Positions 35,030 to 46,344 of a DNA stretch of 64,000 bases are shown here, one piece after another (within the stretch, counting starts at the first letter, position 1; each line of letters begins with the position of its first letter). The stretch lies in NCBI GenBank assembly GCA_037974335.1, contig CM075760.1, positions 51,044,119 to 51,108,118 of the forward strand. Direction: 5' to 3'. A model generated the notes under the pieces. The model did not search any database. It saw only the letters and a list, made by a program, of their open reading frames with translations, and was not told the DNA's origin. This DNA comes from Prionace glauca (lineage: Eukaryota; Chordata; Chondrichthyes; Carcharhiniformes; Carcharhinidae). Made by a program: the position numbers and the translations under genes.

Positions 35030-35102
35030 GGCTCCATAGCTCAGTGGTTAGAGCACTGGTCTCGTAAACCAGGGGTCGCGAGTTCGACTCTCGCTGGAGC
35101 CT
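35030..35102 (+). tRNA. tRNA-Thr (CGT)
   Basis: 73 nt. The acceptor stem GGCTCCA pairs perfectly with TGGAGCC. D arm GCTCAGTGGTTAGAGC, anticodon stem CTGGT/ACCAG around loop CTCGTAA (anticodon CGT), T arm GCGAG-TTCGACT-CTCGC. All stems pair. A and B boxes are intact. No TTTT run lies within the next 40 bases, so transcription termination is unclear. Confidence 0.93.
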
Positions 35103-35389
35103 GCTTAACTCTTCCTGGAAAATATAGTTTAAAGTACACACAGCAAGTGCAACGGAGTTTGAAGTGGATGAAGGCAGCTCATATGAGAGTCGACATTTCC
35201 AACGTGACTTTAAAAAGTGATTAGTTATTCCCGTGATCATGAAAGTATCAAAAAGAGGCATGGTTGAAAAAGTGGGTGGTTTTGTTTGCGCATAGGAGCG
35301 CAGGAAGTTAGTTTGTTAGCAATCAGTTAGAAAGGGAAATGGCATTTTGATCTTTCTTGTCAAAGGAATGGAGTTCAGCAATAAGTCGT

Positions 35390-36225
35390 TATTACTACAG
35401 TTCAGAGGGTGTATTGAGACCGCATGTGGGAAATTCTTCTCAATGCTGGTCTCCATATTTAAGAAAAGATATTCTTGCATTGCAGACAGTGTGGTGAAGG
35501 GTCGTTAGTTTGCCCCGTAAGCTCGGGTTTACGCTGTGATGAGGACTTGAGGAAATTCGGTTGAAATTCTCTTGCGTTTAGAGGAATGAGAGGTGATCTC
35601 ATAAAAACCTGCTCCATTCTGAATGGGGTCGAGAGGGTGGACGCTGAGAGATTGTTTCCACTGGGCGGGAATCTAAAACAGCATCAGCAAAAAGAGCGTT
35701 TAGGTCACTCTGGAGCTTGTCTATTCTCCCCGTTTATACATAGGTTTCCTCCCGGTACCCCGGTTTCCTCCCACAGCTCAAAGATGTGCTGGTTAGGTCG
35801 ATTGGACTTGGCAAATTGTCCCTAAGTGTCCAAAGGTGTGTAGGTTAGGGGGATTAGCAGGATGGGTGTGTGGGGCTGCGGGAATGGGACCTTGATGTGG
35901 TCTCAGTCGGATAGTCGTTGCAGAGTCAGACGGGCCGTATGGCCTCTTACAGCAGTGCAGTGGTTCTATGAGATCAGAGGAATTTACTTCACACAAAGTG
36001 CTGCGCATCTTTGAAACTCTCCCCCAGAGAGGGTTGTCGCTGCTCCTTCATTGAACACGTTTCAGACTGTGATGGAAAAAAAAATACGGTCTGTCTGGGA
36101 ATTGAGGGATATAGGGAGCTAGTGGGAAAATGGAGTTGAAGCCCAAGGTTGGATATGATGGCATTGAATGGTAGAGCAGGTTTGATAGGCCGAGTGATCC
36201 ATTCCTGCTTCTATTTATTGTGTTC
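35390..36225 (+). mobile_element. Old CR1 LINE 3' fragment with nested SINE
   Basis: Words of the CR1 tail occur in order (AGGGTGTATTGAGACCGCA, GAATGAGAGGTGATCTCAT, GGGTCGAGAGGGTGGACGCT, then ATCAGAGGAATTTACTTCAC, GAGGGATATAGGGAGCTAGT). A SINE 3' part at about 35735-35968 (TTTCCTCCCACAGCTCAAAG, TGTGTAGGTTAGGGGGATTA, GGGCCGTATGGCCTC) interrupts it. Confidence 0.7.
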
Positions 36226-36289
36226 ATGTGTATGAGAAAAACAGTAATTCATGTTTTTAATAAAAACAGATTGCTCCAAAAGTTCTCAG

Positions 36290-36830
36290 CAGGTTGGGAA
36301 GTCTTGTTGAAGTTGTACAAGACATTTTAAGGGCACATTCGTAAAACCGTGTGCAAATTCTGGTTATCCTACTATAGAAAATGTGCAGAAAAGATTTATT
36401 AGGATTTATTAGTACTTGACGGATTGAGTTATAAGGAGGGACTTTTATTTTCTCTGGAGGGTAGGAGGCTGAGGAGTGACCTTATAGAGGTCTATAAAAT
36501 AATGAGGGACATAGACAAGGTAGATAGTCAATATCTCTTCCCAAAGGTAGGGGAATATAAAGCTAGAGGGCTTAGATTTAAGGTGAGGGGAGAAATCCAA
36601 AAGTGTCCAGGTGGGTTTTTTTTTTACTTCATACAGAAAATTCCAGGGGTAGTAGTGGATGCGGATACAATTTTATCTTTAAAAAAACATTTAGATAATT
36701 ATATGGGTACGATAGAAAAAGAAAAATATGGGTCAAATGCGGGCAATTGGGATTAGTTTAGGGGTTTGGATGACATGGACAAGTTGGGCCGAAGGGCCTG
36801 TTTCCATGTTGTTAACCTCTATGCCTCAAT
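36290..36830 (+). mobile_element. CR1 LINE 3' fragment
   Basis: The frame at 36424-36756 encodes a CR1-like RT tail (FSLEGRRLRSDLIEVYKIMR, FPKVGEYKARGLRFKVRGE). The 3' UTR words GGGCCGAAGGGCCTGTTTCC follow. It is 5'-truncated and moderately diverged. Confidence 0.75.
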
Positions 36831-36834
36831 GAGC

Positions 36835-38290
36835 AGGTCTGGCAGCAAACACGAAGAGAAAAACAGAGTTAAGTTTCAGAATCCAATATAATGTTATTCA
36901 AAACAGTAACAATTATAACAATTTGCACAACATCTAGACAGAGAATTGAATTCAATCCAGGCAACGAATGTCCTGAATTTAAACTATTGCTGTATTGCTG
37001 TAGTAAAATTATTCAGGAAAGTTAGCTGTTATTTGAAAGGCTGGAGGCTTGATCGCACCGTGAGCCACACAGTTTTCCTCTATTCCTGCTTCTACTTATA
37101 TTCTCAACATAGACACACTGTGTGTCCTTCTGCAACAAAGAAACATGGTTCAAGCTTTGCTGGTCACACTGTTATTCAATAAGTTGACATGCAAATAGAT
37201 CTATAAATATTCTTTTCAAATAATACAAGAGCTATTAGATTATGCTTTGGTATGTTTTCAAACTATTAGAAACACTGTGTTCACAGTAACTGATAGAAGT
37301 TGTTGATGTGATTGCAGATATAGAACTGGAACCCACCATCACACCGAATGAATCCACTGTCAGTTTAAGTGTTGATCAGTGAAAATGCCAATTATCCTCT
37401 GTGATATACGGATACCAAATCAGTAAGCAATAGCCAATCAAAATAGGAACCAGAATCAGTCAATCTTTCTCTCTACTTTCAAACATGTTGTTATTTTCTG
37501 TACCATTTGCCAGTGAGGTGAATGAAAAAGTGACCACAGTTTGTGATGTAAAAATGTGCTCACTCCTTCTGGGAACAAAATCACATTGATGCACAGAGCA
37601 ACACACACACACACAGACACAAAGACGGACAGAGACTTGAGGAGATGCAAACATCCAAAAATCAACGATGTCAACAACTGGTTTCAGCCTTGTTCAATTT
37701 CTGGCTGGAGTTTAGCAAGTTATCGCTGATGAGCATTAATGAAGGAATCTGAAAGTGAAACAGGAACAAACAAACTGGAATATTTGGAAGGATTTGATTG
37801 CATTGAACGAAGAATTAATTCTGCAGTCACCTAAAGGAAGGAATGCTGAGCAGAGCAGTGGGTGAGGTTCAAATCTTCGTGAGAAAACATCAGTTTCAAA
37901 TCCACTTTCACTGCTATTTTGATTGCAGGTCAGGAAGTGAAGCTTTATTGTTCTCCTCCAATCCGTGATAATAAATATCAATTATTTCCCGGCAGCAGGC
38001 ACAAATCGCAATCTCGCCTTGTGTTCTGTCCTTTCTCAAGTAAAGACTCGCAGCAAATTCAACAGGAAGCCATATTCTCCCATCTGAGGAGCAGACGAGG
38101 TTAAGGACACTTTAAATGGAGCCGGCTCCTCACTGCAGCTCATTGTGTTTCTGACTGGAGATGATTTTTGTTTGCTGCACATTCCAGGATCATCTGATTC
38201 GGTGACGATTTCTTCATCGCCCATCCCAACTCCACTGATTTTAACATGTTTCAGTGTCAATGCAGTGAGATGACAGTATTATCACGTATC
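36835..38290. other. Intergenic, nothing supported
   Basis: No gene recognised. A lone ATGCAAAT octamer at 37189-37196 and a short exon-like stretch at 37318-37380 were considered and not accepted. A (CA)n run lies near 37600. Confidence 0.4.
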
Positions 38291-38297
38291 CTTGTGT

Positions 38298-38379
38298 GGT
38301 AGTGTGGCCGAGCGGTCTAAGGCGCTGGATTTAAACTCCAGTGTCTCTAGAGGCGTGGATTCAAATCCCCCAACTTCCA
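38298..38379 (+). tRNA. tRNA-Leu (TAA)-like gene, probably degenerate
   Basis: 82 nt with a typical leucine D arm and long variable arm (GGCCGAGCGGTCTAAGGCGC), anticodon stem CTGGA/TCCAG and loop TTTAAAC (anticodon TAA), and variable stem around CTCTAGAG. The acceptor stem GGTAGTG against AACTTCC has at least two mismatches and the T stem GTGGA against CCCCC has two. This points to a decaying copy. It lies directly before the Penelope-like fragment. Confidence 0.75.
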
Positions 38380-38439
38380 GCGAGCAGTATAACGCAGGGG
38401 TGTGTGTGGTCTCGTTATTATTTTGACAAACACCCTTGC

Positions 38440-39180
38440 AAGAACGGGATATTGCGCTTGACTCATCGATCGACAGTTCCGACGCGCCATTGCCAAAAGG
38501 AAATCTCACCGACCTCCTCAGAATGCATACAGGGACAATGTTAGAGGCCCTTCCTTCTCCAGCACGTCCCCAGAGTGGAGAAGCTACAGTGTCTTCTTGG
38601 GAACCTTCAGCATGCAATTGATGAAGACAAATATCTCGCGAAGGCCATCTCCACACCCACCTACTTGCCTTCAAAACACAGTTCAACCTCAAACAGACCA
38701 TTGTTCGCAGAAAACTACCCAGCCTGCAGGAGAACAGCGACAATGACACCACACACCACCGCCACGGCAACCTCTGCAAGATGTGTTGGATCATCGAAAT
38801 GGATGTCATCATCAAACGTGAGAACAGAATCCACCAGGTAGACCATATATACACATGTAACTGAGCCACCGTGGTCTACCTCATCCATTGCATGAAAGGA
38901 TATTCCGTATCATGGTATATCGCCCAGACCATGCAGATACTCCAACAGATGAATGGACACCGCTTCACAGCCGACAAGGCTATTCCATTCCTGTCGGGGA
39001 ACACTTAAGCAGTGAAGGGCATTCACCCACCGATCTTCGGGTAAGCTTTCTCCAAGGCGGCCTTCAAGACACACCACAACACAGAATCGCTGAACAGATC
39101 TGATAGACAAATTCCAAATACACAGAACGGCTTCAACCGGGATTTTGCGTTCATGAAACACGACTTGTAACCCCCACCTT
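38440..39180 (+). mobile_element. Penelope-like element fragment with GIY-YIG region
   Basis: Fossil. Translated pieces match the C-terminal part of Penelope-like retroelements that carry a GIY-YIG endonuclease: LCKMCWIIEMD, VVYLIHCMKG, MQILQQMNGHRF, PVGEHLSSEGHSPTDLRVSF, LQGGLQDT. Most of the reverse transcriptase is missing and the frame is broken several times, so the copy is dead and fairly old. It ends near the start of the inverted-duplication arm at 39263. Confidence 0.7.
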
Positions 39181-39594
39181 TTGGCCTGGGCTTGCAAAAT
39201 CCTAGTAAGGCTTGAGACAATTCACACTGCTTTAACCTGTCCTTATCCCCCTCTCCACTTAATCTCACAGTTGCTTCTTCTGAGTGAAAACTGCCTCTTC
39301 TTCACTGGAGGTAGGAAAGTTACTGCTGAATTCAATGAAAGTGTTTTCTTGTCACTGAGCACAAGATTTGGACCCAGATCTGCGAGGTATTTGTGTCAGT
39401 AGAAGGAATAAAGTTTTCCCTATTAACAGTCAGATTTTAACATCAGCATTTTATATCATCTGCGCTTTGTAGCCTATCGCTCTCTCTCTTTTTTGTTCTT
39501 TTCATGTGACATTTCCAATTCAGACGTTAAAGAGGATATTGATTCCGAGAGAAGTGGAAGTAACACAGGATTGTTGTACAACAATAAATCTACA

Positions 39595-39666
39595 TTCCCT
39601 GACCGGGAATCGAACCCGGGCCGCAGCGGTGAGAGCGCCGAATCCTAACCACTAGACCACCAGGGA
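39595..39666 (-). tRNA. tRNA-Glu (CTC)
   Basis: 72 nt on the minus strand, starting TCCCTGGTGGTCTAGTGGTT. Anticodon loop contains CTC, T arm CCGGG-TTCGATT-CCCGG, and the acceptor stem is intact. It differs by about one base from the vertebrate consensus as I recall it. No TTTT lies close downstream. A diverged partner lies at 50798-50869 in the other arm. Confidence 0.92.
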
Positions 39667-40389
39667 AGCTGATACAATTTTTTTTTAAAGATGAACTTAT
39701 CCATGAACCAATTGCTATTTATTTTACTTCAGACTGTTTAATTCACCAAATACAAGTTTATCCTACACATTGCTGTGTTTATATCACACACAAGTGACAG
39801 TTTGAGCCAATGAAAGCAGTGATTCCTGTTAGCTGGAACAGGAAATGGACAGTGAGGTGAAATGGCCCCGCAAGCTGCTCATGTGGCGCATTCAATTTCC
39901 AAATCCCACCAAACCCATCACTGTGGTTCCTGTGAAACTTGGAAGGTAACACACAGCAGGTTTTCAACACGGAGGGTAACGGGGACAAGTCATTTACCAA
40001 ACTGGGAAGCAGGGAAAGCCAAAGGATGATACACGGCATTGAGAGGAGATGGAGTTTACAGATAACAGTACAAAGAAACACAGATATCTTATCTTCCTGA
40101 TCCAGTTACTGATGACAAGAATGTACACAGTGAGAATTATCCACTGTCACACTCTCCTTCCAGCCTTGAGCTCGGAGTTAAGTTTTGAAGTGTTTGAATT
40201 CTTTCTCCAGTAATTCAGGGTTTTGTTGAGACCACATTTGGAACAGTCTGTGCAGTTTGGATCCCCGCATTTTGGACAGAATGAAAGCAAAACCTGAGGA
40301 TGCTGGAATCTGAATCAAAAACAGAAAATGCTGGAAAATCTCAACAGCTTTAATGGGAAACAATAGGTAGCACTGAAAAACTGAAAGAT

Positions 40390-40690
40390 TATTTCTCCTG
40401 ATCCGGGAATCTGAAACACGGGGGCACAATCTCAGGATAAGGTGCTGATGATTGAGGGCTGAGATGAGGAGAAATTGCTTCACTCAAAGGCTGGTGAATC
40501 TTGGGAAGTCTCTACTCCAGAGGGTTCTGATGCTCCATCATTGAACACATTTCAGTTTGGGTTAGACAGATTTATGATCATTCCAGGAATGAATGGAAAC
40601 AAGGATATGGAATTGGAACAAATGCTCAGCCACATGTTCATGTTTCGATTGCACTTTTTTCAAAATTTAGTGGTGTAATGGAACATATAA
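40390..40690 (+). mobile_element. CR1 3' fragment inside inverted arm 1
   Basis: Reads CR1 tail in plus orientation: GGGGCACAATCTCAGGATAA, GAGGAGAAATTGCTTCACTC, AAAGGCTGGTGAATC, GAACACATTTCAGTTTGGG. The equivalent lies reversed at 49620-49870. It was therefore present before the duplication. Confidence 0.75.
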
Positions 40691-40765
40691 TGTTTTATGT
40701 GATGTGTTAGAAATCAATCGTCATTAAATAATGTTGGTAACACCAGATAACAGTACAGCCGGGAA

Positions 40766-41460
40766 CAATTGACAGGTTCAGGCAGTAGCCCAGAGATAAC
40801 CACCTTGTCGGTTCTACTTTTTAATTCCATTCCCAGCTTCTCATACTCCCTTCCCAGATCCTCAGTCCGCATTTTGCCTACGTCCCACATGTACTACAAC
40901 GACTGGGTTCTCACCCTCCCACTCCAGATTCCTCTGCAGCCCAGCTGCGACATCCTGTACCCGAGCACCAGGCAGACAACACACCCTTCTGTGCACTTTG
41001 TCATTGTGACAAAGGACAGTGTCAATACCCTTCACCCCACTATCCCCAATCACTACTACGTTCCTTTTCCCCTTCTCTTTGCCTATGTCCTGCTGCATCA
41101 CTGTACCGTGTGCAGGTTGCTCACCAACCTCTCTTGCCTCGTCCTCTTCCAGACTGGAAGCAAGAACCTCAAACCTGTTATGCAGGTTAAGAGGCTGAGG
41201 CCTCCTCTCCTCACCCCCCTTCCTCCTCCCAGCAGCCCCTTTTTGTCCCTGACCCTTAGATTTAGCCAGTCTAGGGGCACCCTCTCTCCCCCTGATGAGC
41301 CTCAGTGTCTGTAGCTCAGAGGCCAGCTCATCCACCTTGAGCTGGAGCTCCTCCAGCAAACTGCACTTACTGCAGACATGGTCACTGGGAAGGACCCTGG
41401 GGTCCACCAGTTGCAAGCAATAGTCAGAGCTGAATGATCTCACCATCAATTGAACAGATC
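40766..41460 (-). mobile_element. CR1-type LINE ORF1 fragment with esterase domain
   Basis: The minus frame encodes HVCSKCSLLEELQLKVDELA (zinc-ribbon-like start and coiled coil), a basic linker (KSKGQGQKGAAGRRKGGEER) and RNVVVIGDSGVKGIDTVLC, then LPGARVQDVAAGLQRN and NPVVVVHVG. The last part is the SGNH-type esterase seen in CR1 ORF1 proteins (family knowledge). It is a fragment: neither the ORF1 C-terminus nor ORF2 follows. One edge coincides with the end of the inverted duplication. Confidence 0.75.
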
Positions 41461-41639
41461 TAAGCTCTGCAGTCCTGCCAGTAATATTTGTGCTGTACAA
41501 GTACCAGACAATGAGCATTTCCATCACAAGAGAATTGAACCATCGCCCTTTGACGTTCAATGACGTTGCCATTACTGAATTCCCTAACTATCAACAGGCT
41601 GGAGATTGATAGAAACTGAACTGAATCAGCTAAATAAAC

Positions 41640-42090
41640 ACGGTGGCTGTAAGAGCATGTTGGAGGCTGGGAATCCTGCAGCCAATAAGTCACCTCTTGT
41701 CTCTGAGAGCCTGCCCATCATTTACAAGTCAGGAAGGTGATGGAATGCTCTCCACTTGCTTGGGTGAGTGCAACTCCAACAACAACAGTATGAACCATGG
41801 CATCATCAGACACCCCAGTGAGGGTGGCAACTATGCTCAATGTAGTGCAATTGATGTATCACGGTCTGACCCTTTAGGTATTAATTCTCTAACCCAAAAC
41901 AGACTACATATTGACTGCACTAATTCTTTAACTCGAGAAGCTCACCAACATCCAGGACAAAGTAACTCGCTTGATCGGCTCCCCACTCTCAAAAATTCTC
42001 TTCCTCCACCACCTATGCACAGGGGCAGCAGTATTACCATCTAGAAAATGCACTGCAGGAACTCACTGAGGCACCTTAGCATCTTCCAAA
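41640..42090 (+). mobile_element. Non-LTR retrotransposon 3' fragment
   Basis: Words such as GGCTGGGAATCCTGCAGCCA, GGTGATGGAATGCTCTCCAC, TTGGGTGAGTGCAACTCCAA and ACATCCAGGACAAAGTAACT match a dispersed shark element. Its translation resembles an RT C-terminal region (MEYSPLAWMSAAP-like). It is heavily diverged; the clade is not assigned. Confidence 0.5.
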
Positions 42091-43480
42091 CATATGACGT
42101 TGAAATTTAAATCAGAAAATGTATCAAAGAGTGATTTATAAATTTCTACTGAGGGTTAGTCTGCAAGTTTTATTGTGATAAATAATAAAATATGTTTTAA
42201 TTCCATCATGTTACTCACAAGTAGAACATTTTACTTCGATATTTCTTGAATCATGCTCATTTCTAAAGCATCTGGCTATTGTGTCCAGAATCCCCATGTC
42301 GAGTTACTTATTATAAGCTGAACAAATGAAAGCACTTAGACAAGTTAAATGCGTACATTACAGAATTTCTACAACAATTTGTCAGGGAGGCAGGAAAGCA
42401 GGGCACAGACTGTTCTGGATTAAATATTATGTAATAAAACATGGGTCATGAGTAATGTTATTGTTAAAAAAAAATGGGAAGAGTCGTAGTCATAAGAGGA
42501 GGTCGAGTGAGAAATTCTGTAATTCTCAGAGACTATGTCTAAGTTTGAAAGAGATGTGATTAAGTCTGAAACTGCGGTCTAAACTTTCATTGTTGCCAAT
42601 TATGCAGGCACAAAGAGCTAGTTTGATGATGTAAATCAGGAAACTAAATTAAGAAACATGGGTATTGTTAAGGAATAGAAAATATTTTTTTAAAAATCAC
42701 AATTCTAAACGAGCATACATTAACAGATGTGTAAGACACCATTGGATACTTTATACTGCTATGGGTAATAAGAAACTATCAGCACACTAATGGTTTGAAG
42801 GAAGGTGATTGCAATTTTCATAAACCAAGTAGTCTGAGGCCTCATTGAAAATGGGAAAAAATATTTCAGGGCATGGGAAGAAATTATCATTACCTGACCC
42901 AAGGCAGTAAGACATCTCTACTTTTGAACTCAAATTCCCTTTCACAGAAGACAAATGTATTATTTGCCTTCCTAATTGCTTAGTGCGCCTGCCTCTCCAC
43001 TTTCATTAACTGGTGTACAATGACACACAGAACCCTCTGTACATTCACTCTTCCCAATATATCAGCATTTAGATAATGTACTCGATTTATGTTTTCTTTC
43101 ACATTAAGCCGTGTTGTGCTGCACTTGTCACGTGTTTTCTCCGTTACTTAATTTGTCTCCATCATTTTGTAGCCTCTTTGCATCAACCTCCCATCTCACA
43201 ATTACATCCAGTCATCAGCAAACTTGGAAATTTACTTATGATTCCATCATCCAGGCCATACTCTGTGGAGAGACAAACAGATGTAACATTGCAGATCTCT
43301 AAACATTCATCAATCTAGTTCCTGAAGAAAAGTTACTGAAGGCACTGTGTGACTGGAATTTAGCCAATTTCGCTGCTTTGGATTACTTATGCACCAAGAA
43401 CAGATTTTTGAAGAAATGCAAATCTATGATGGAAACATTCAATATGCTGCTGCTCTTCTTAAAGACAAGGTAACACAGGA
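42090..43480. other. Intergenic, nothing recognised
   Basis: AT-rich. A reverse CR1-like tail may lie at about 42895-43300 (ACTTTTGAACTCAAATTCCC, ATCAGCAAACTTGGAAATTT), judged from typical word order only. Confidence 0.4.
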
Positions 43481-43489
43481 AACCTCGGT

Positions 43490-43806
43490 TGCAAGGTGGC
43501 AAAGTGGTTAGCACTGCTGCCTCACAGTGCTGGGGACCTGGGTTCGATTCCTGGCTTGGGTCACTGCCTACGTAGTGTTTGCACATTCTTCCTGTGTCTC
43601 TGTGAGTTTCCTCCAGGTGCTTCAGTTTCCTCCCACAATCCAAAGACTTGCAGGTTAGGTGGATTGGCCGTGCTAAATTGCCCCTTAGTGTCAGGGGAGC
43701 GAGCTAGGGTAAATGCATGGGGTTACGAGGAGAAGAGCTCGGGTGGGATTGTGGTCGGTGCATAATTGTTGGGCCAAATGGCCTCCTTCCGCAGTCTGAC
43801 TGTATG
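43490..43806 (+). mobile_element. tRNA-derived SINE (HE1-like), full length
   Basis: The head GGCAAAGTGGTTAGCACTGC holds the A box and GGTTCGATTCC the B box. Then come TTTCCTCCCACAATCCAAAG, TAAATTGCCCCTTAGTGTC and the tail GGGCCAAATGGCCTCCTTCC. This order is the hallmark of the elasmobranch HE1 family as I recall it. Confidence 0.88.
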
Positions 43807-44554
43807 AGATCTGGTGGAAAGAATCATAAATCAGAAGTTTCTCATTCATGGCTAGAGAATTAGAATGCGGGTGGCAAATTCAGCATCAAATCAGCCTGCA
43901 GATTAAAACGTGGACTTCACTCTTTCTGCTGAGCAGTTAATTCCCACAAACTCAGATCTGGATGTTCAGATTAGCTCCAGGAGAGATGTTTCTGATCAGC
44001 TGTTAACTCCCATCAAGTTGGGTCTGAATATTCAGATCAGCTCCAGGGGAGATGTGCCAGACCCACTGATGTCACTCTGGATGTAGGTGATATCACAGAG
44101 GCACCTGGAGACCTCTGTGGGGTGTACACATCATCATAACCAGATAGACTGAACTGCATGGTCTGTTCTCCAGATACTACAGTTTCAGGTGATGATGGAC
44201 AAGCCAGAGAAAACTCTGGCTGGAGAAGATGAAGCTGAAGGAATTGCAATTGTCCTCAAACCGGAAGTACCCTTTCCCATTGAGAAATATTTATAAAATT
44301 ACCAATGTGGCACGTATTCAAACAAACTGACCCGAGAGACCTTGAGACAAGTTCTGCTCAAGGAAAAACCAGTGCGCAAAACAAAGATGTGGAAATGGAA
44401 TGAACCTGACCAAAGATAATCAGAATGTAATTAATTGAAGGGGATCTGCTGCATTAATTGAATAAATTAGAAACAATGCATGAGTGGTTATCTTTACGTG
44501 TACAAACTTCGTGGACATCGTCTGAACTGTGATCAAAAATGTCCAGTGTCAGAT

Positions 44555-44765
44555 AGACTCGAAGGATGTGTAGGTTAGGTGGATTGACCTTGCAAAGTTT
44601 CCCCTTAGTATCCCAAGATATATAGATTTGATGAGTTTGCCATGGGAAATGTATGGGATTGTGGGGATAGGGTGAAAGAGAGGGCCTGAGTAAGATACTC
44701 TATAAGAGAGTCAACAAAGACTCGATGGGCTGAATGGCCTCTTCTGCATTACAAGGATTCTATGA
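44555..44765 (+). mobile_element. SINE 3' half
   Basis: GATGTGTAGGTTAGGTGGAT, then TTTCCCCTTAGTATCC and CGATGGGCTGAATGGCCTCT with a final GGATTCTATGAATC. The tRNA-like head is missing. Confidence 0.8.
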
Positions 44766-45011
44766 ATCATTGCTGAAAATCTTTCAAAACTGTGAGCATG
44801 AGCTCCGGTTCAGATTAACGCATAACTATTCCACACATGGTCAAACATTATTGAAACAAACATGTCTCAGGGTTAAGGAGAATGGAACATTCACACTTTG
44901 GGATTTGTATTTCACCAAGAACAATAGGACAAATAGAACAGAAATCAAAATGCATAAAATTTGAAGCTTCATGGAATGTCGAGAAACTGTTCTATTTCTG
45001 TGATTCAAATT

Positions 45012-45300
45012 TGTCCCGAATGAAGGTCAAAACTGACCGGCCTATAATTCCCTGCCTTTTGCCTGGCACCCTTCTTAAACAACGGCGTAACATTAGCCGT
45101 TTTCCAATATTCCGGCACTTCCCCGGAATCCAGCGACGTCTGGAAAATAACCACCAAGGCATCCACTGTCACCTCCGCCATTTCTTTCAAAACCCTCGGA
45201 TGCATTTCATCCGGTCCTGGGGACTTGTCCACAATCAGCCCCTCCAGTCTGTCGAGCACCACCTCTCTAGTAACAGTAATGTCATTAAGACCTTGGAGTG
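45012..45300 (-). mobile_element. CR1 LINE (family B) internal RT fragment
   Basis: The minus frame reads [60 protein letters not shown]. It is nearly identical to the matching part of the copy at 59556-61471. Both ends of the element are missing, and a SINE tail (45300-45372, GATGGGCCGAATGGCCTCCT) abuts one side. Confidence 0.85.
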
Positions 45301-45630
45301 TCCGGTTCAGGATTGGGCCGGTTCAGGCTCGATGGGCCGAATGGCCTCCTTGTGCACTGTAGGGATTCTCTGATTCTGCAGGGATTTTAAACATATCGGC
45401 CATGATTGAATGGTGGAATGGACACGAATGGGCCGAATGGCTTAATTATGCTGATATCTCTTATGGCCCTGTCAGTGAAGCTGATTCTTCCCTCTCACCA
45501 CACACTGTACCCACTCAGTCACTGAGTCTCAGATATATAATAGTGAAGGTCAAAGAGCTTCAGCTGATCACTGAAACTCATTGACACCTTATCTCAATCT
45601 ATGACGGGTAGATTGTAAATTGTTGATTGG

Positions 45631-45661
45631 ACCGGAAGTTTGAGATCAGAAAGTGACGTTA
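45631..45661 (+). promoter_or_regulatory. ETS plus CRE-like motifs upstream of a TCR V segment
   Basis: ACCGGAAGTT (45631-45640, an ETS core) and AGTGACGTTA (45652-45661, a CRE-like decamer) lie 101 and 80 bases upstream of the V leader ATG. CRE-like decamers and ETS sites are known in mammalian TCR V promoters and TCR enhancers (established). Activity here is inferred. Confidence 0.5.
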
Positions 45662-45731
45662 AAAACAGATTCAGTTCCGGCAGTGCTTGGAGTTTTAAAG
45701 GTTAGTCACTGCCCCGGGCTCTGCAGCCGCC

Positions 45732-46305
45732 ATGGAGTTCCTCACTGTCTGCATTGTGTTCGGGCTGTTTCTTATCGGTAAGGATGACTCCAATCTGGTT
45801 AAATGTTATCGCGATCTGAACCTTTAGCTCTGCTTCTCCCCAGTGGTGGTTCTTGACCCTGCTGTGTATTTCCACCATCATTTGTTTTTATTTCATAACT
45901 CCAGCTATGTCGCGGTGAATATAAAGTGTTAATATTATTTCAGCAGCAAGTCCAACACTTAGATTTTTTTTCTTCTTTTTGAACACATGTCACAGATCCG
46001 AGTGATGGAGACTCTGTTTCTCAGCCGCAGTCTTCAGAGGGGAGAGAAGGTGAAACGGTGACTATCCGATGTACCTACAACACTACAGCAAAAAGCTATG
46101 CCTTGTATTGGTACAGACAGCAGCCACAGAAAGACTTGCAGTTCATTATATGGAAAAAATCCTGGAATACAGAACAAGCAGACAGAGGGGAAGGTTTTGG
46201 ATCCCGTTTCTTTTCTGGTCTCCAGACCTCGGCTAAATTAACTACTTTAACCATCTGGAAGCTACAGCTGATTGACGCTGGCCGCTATTACTGCGCTTTC
46301 AGATT
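45732..46305 (+). CDS. TCR alpha/delta-type V segment (V1)
   Basis: Leader exon 45732-45777 (MEFLTVCIVFGLFLIG), GTAAGG donor, 218-bp intron, CACAG acceptor, V exon 45996-46305. The mature start is DPSDGDSVSQPQSSEGREGE. Cys is in VTIRCTYN, FR2 is LYWYRQQPQKDLQFIIWKK, then SRFFSGLQTSAKLTTLTIWK and DAGRYYCAFR. WYRQ with a short FR3 and YYCA places it with TCR alpha or delta V and not IgH. The assignment to TRAV or TRDV cannot be made from one sequence. The reading frame is open. Confidence 0.9.
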
Positions 46306-46344
46306 CACAGTGATAGAAATCAGTCTCAGCCCCGTACAAAAACT
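46306..46344 (+). other. V1 23-bp recombination signal
   Basis: Heptamer CACAGTG (consensus), 23-base spacer, nonamer ACAAAAACT at 46336-46344. A strong site. Confidence 0.93.

Larger units (their letters stand above)
39263..40763 (+). repeat. Inverted duplication, arm 1
   Basis: Matches the reverse complement of 49497-51223 over its whole length with moderate divergence. Shared landmarks in order are AGATTTGGACCCAGATCTGC (39364), the tRNA-Glu, TATCCATGAACCAATT, CGCAAGCTGCTCATGTG, AAATCCCACCAAACC, GTGTACATTC-type words, a CR1 3' fragment, and ATTAAATAATGTTGGT with CAGATAACAGT at the far end. The arms are about 8.7 kb apart, with one TCR V segment in the spacer. Confidence 0.88.

Noticed and set aside
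37189-37196. Perfect ATGCAAAT octamer
   Set aside because: No V segment or other promoter lies within several kb, so a single 8-mer is not evidence of function.
37318-37380. Exon-like sequence after TGATTGCAG reading IELEPTITPNESTVSLSVDQ then stop
   Set aside because: The stretch is too short and lacks an Ig-domain Cys or Trp; likely chance acceptor plus open frame.
45005-45262. Apparent 85-residue gene on the minus strand
   Set aside because: It is an internal piece of the CR1 family B reverse transcriptase.
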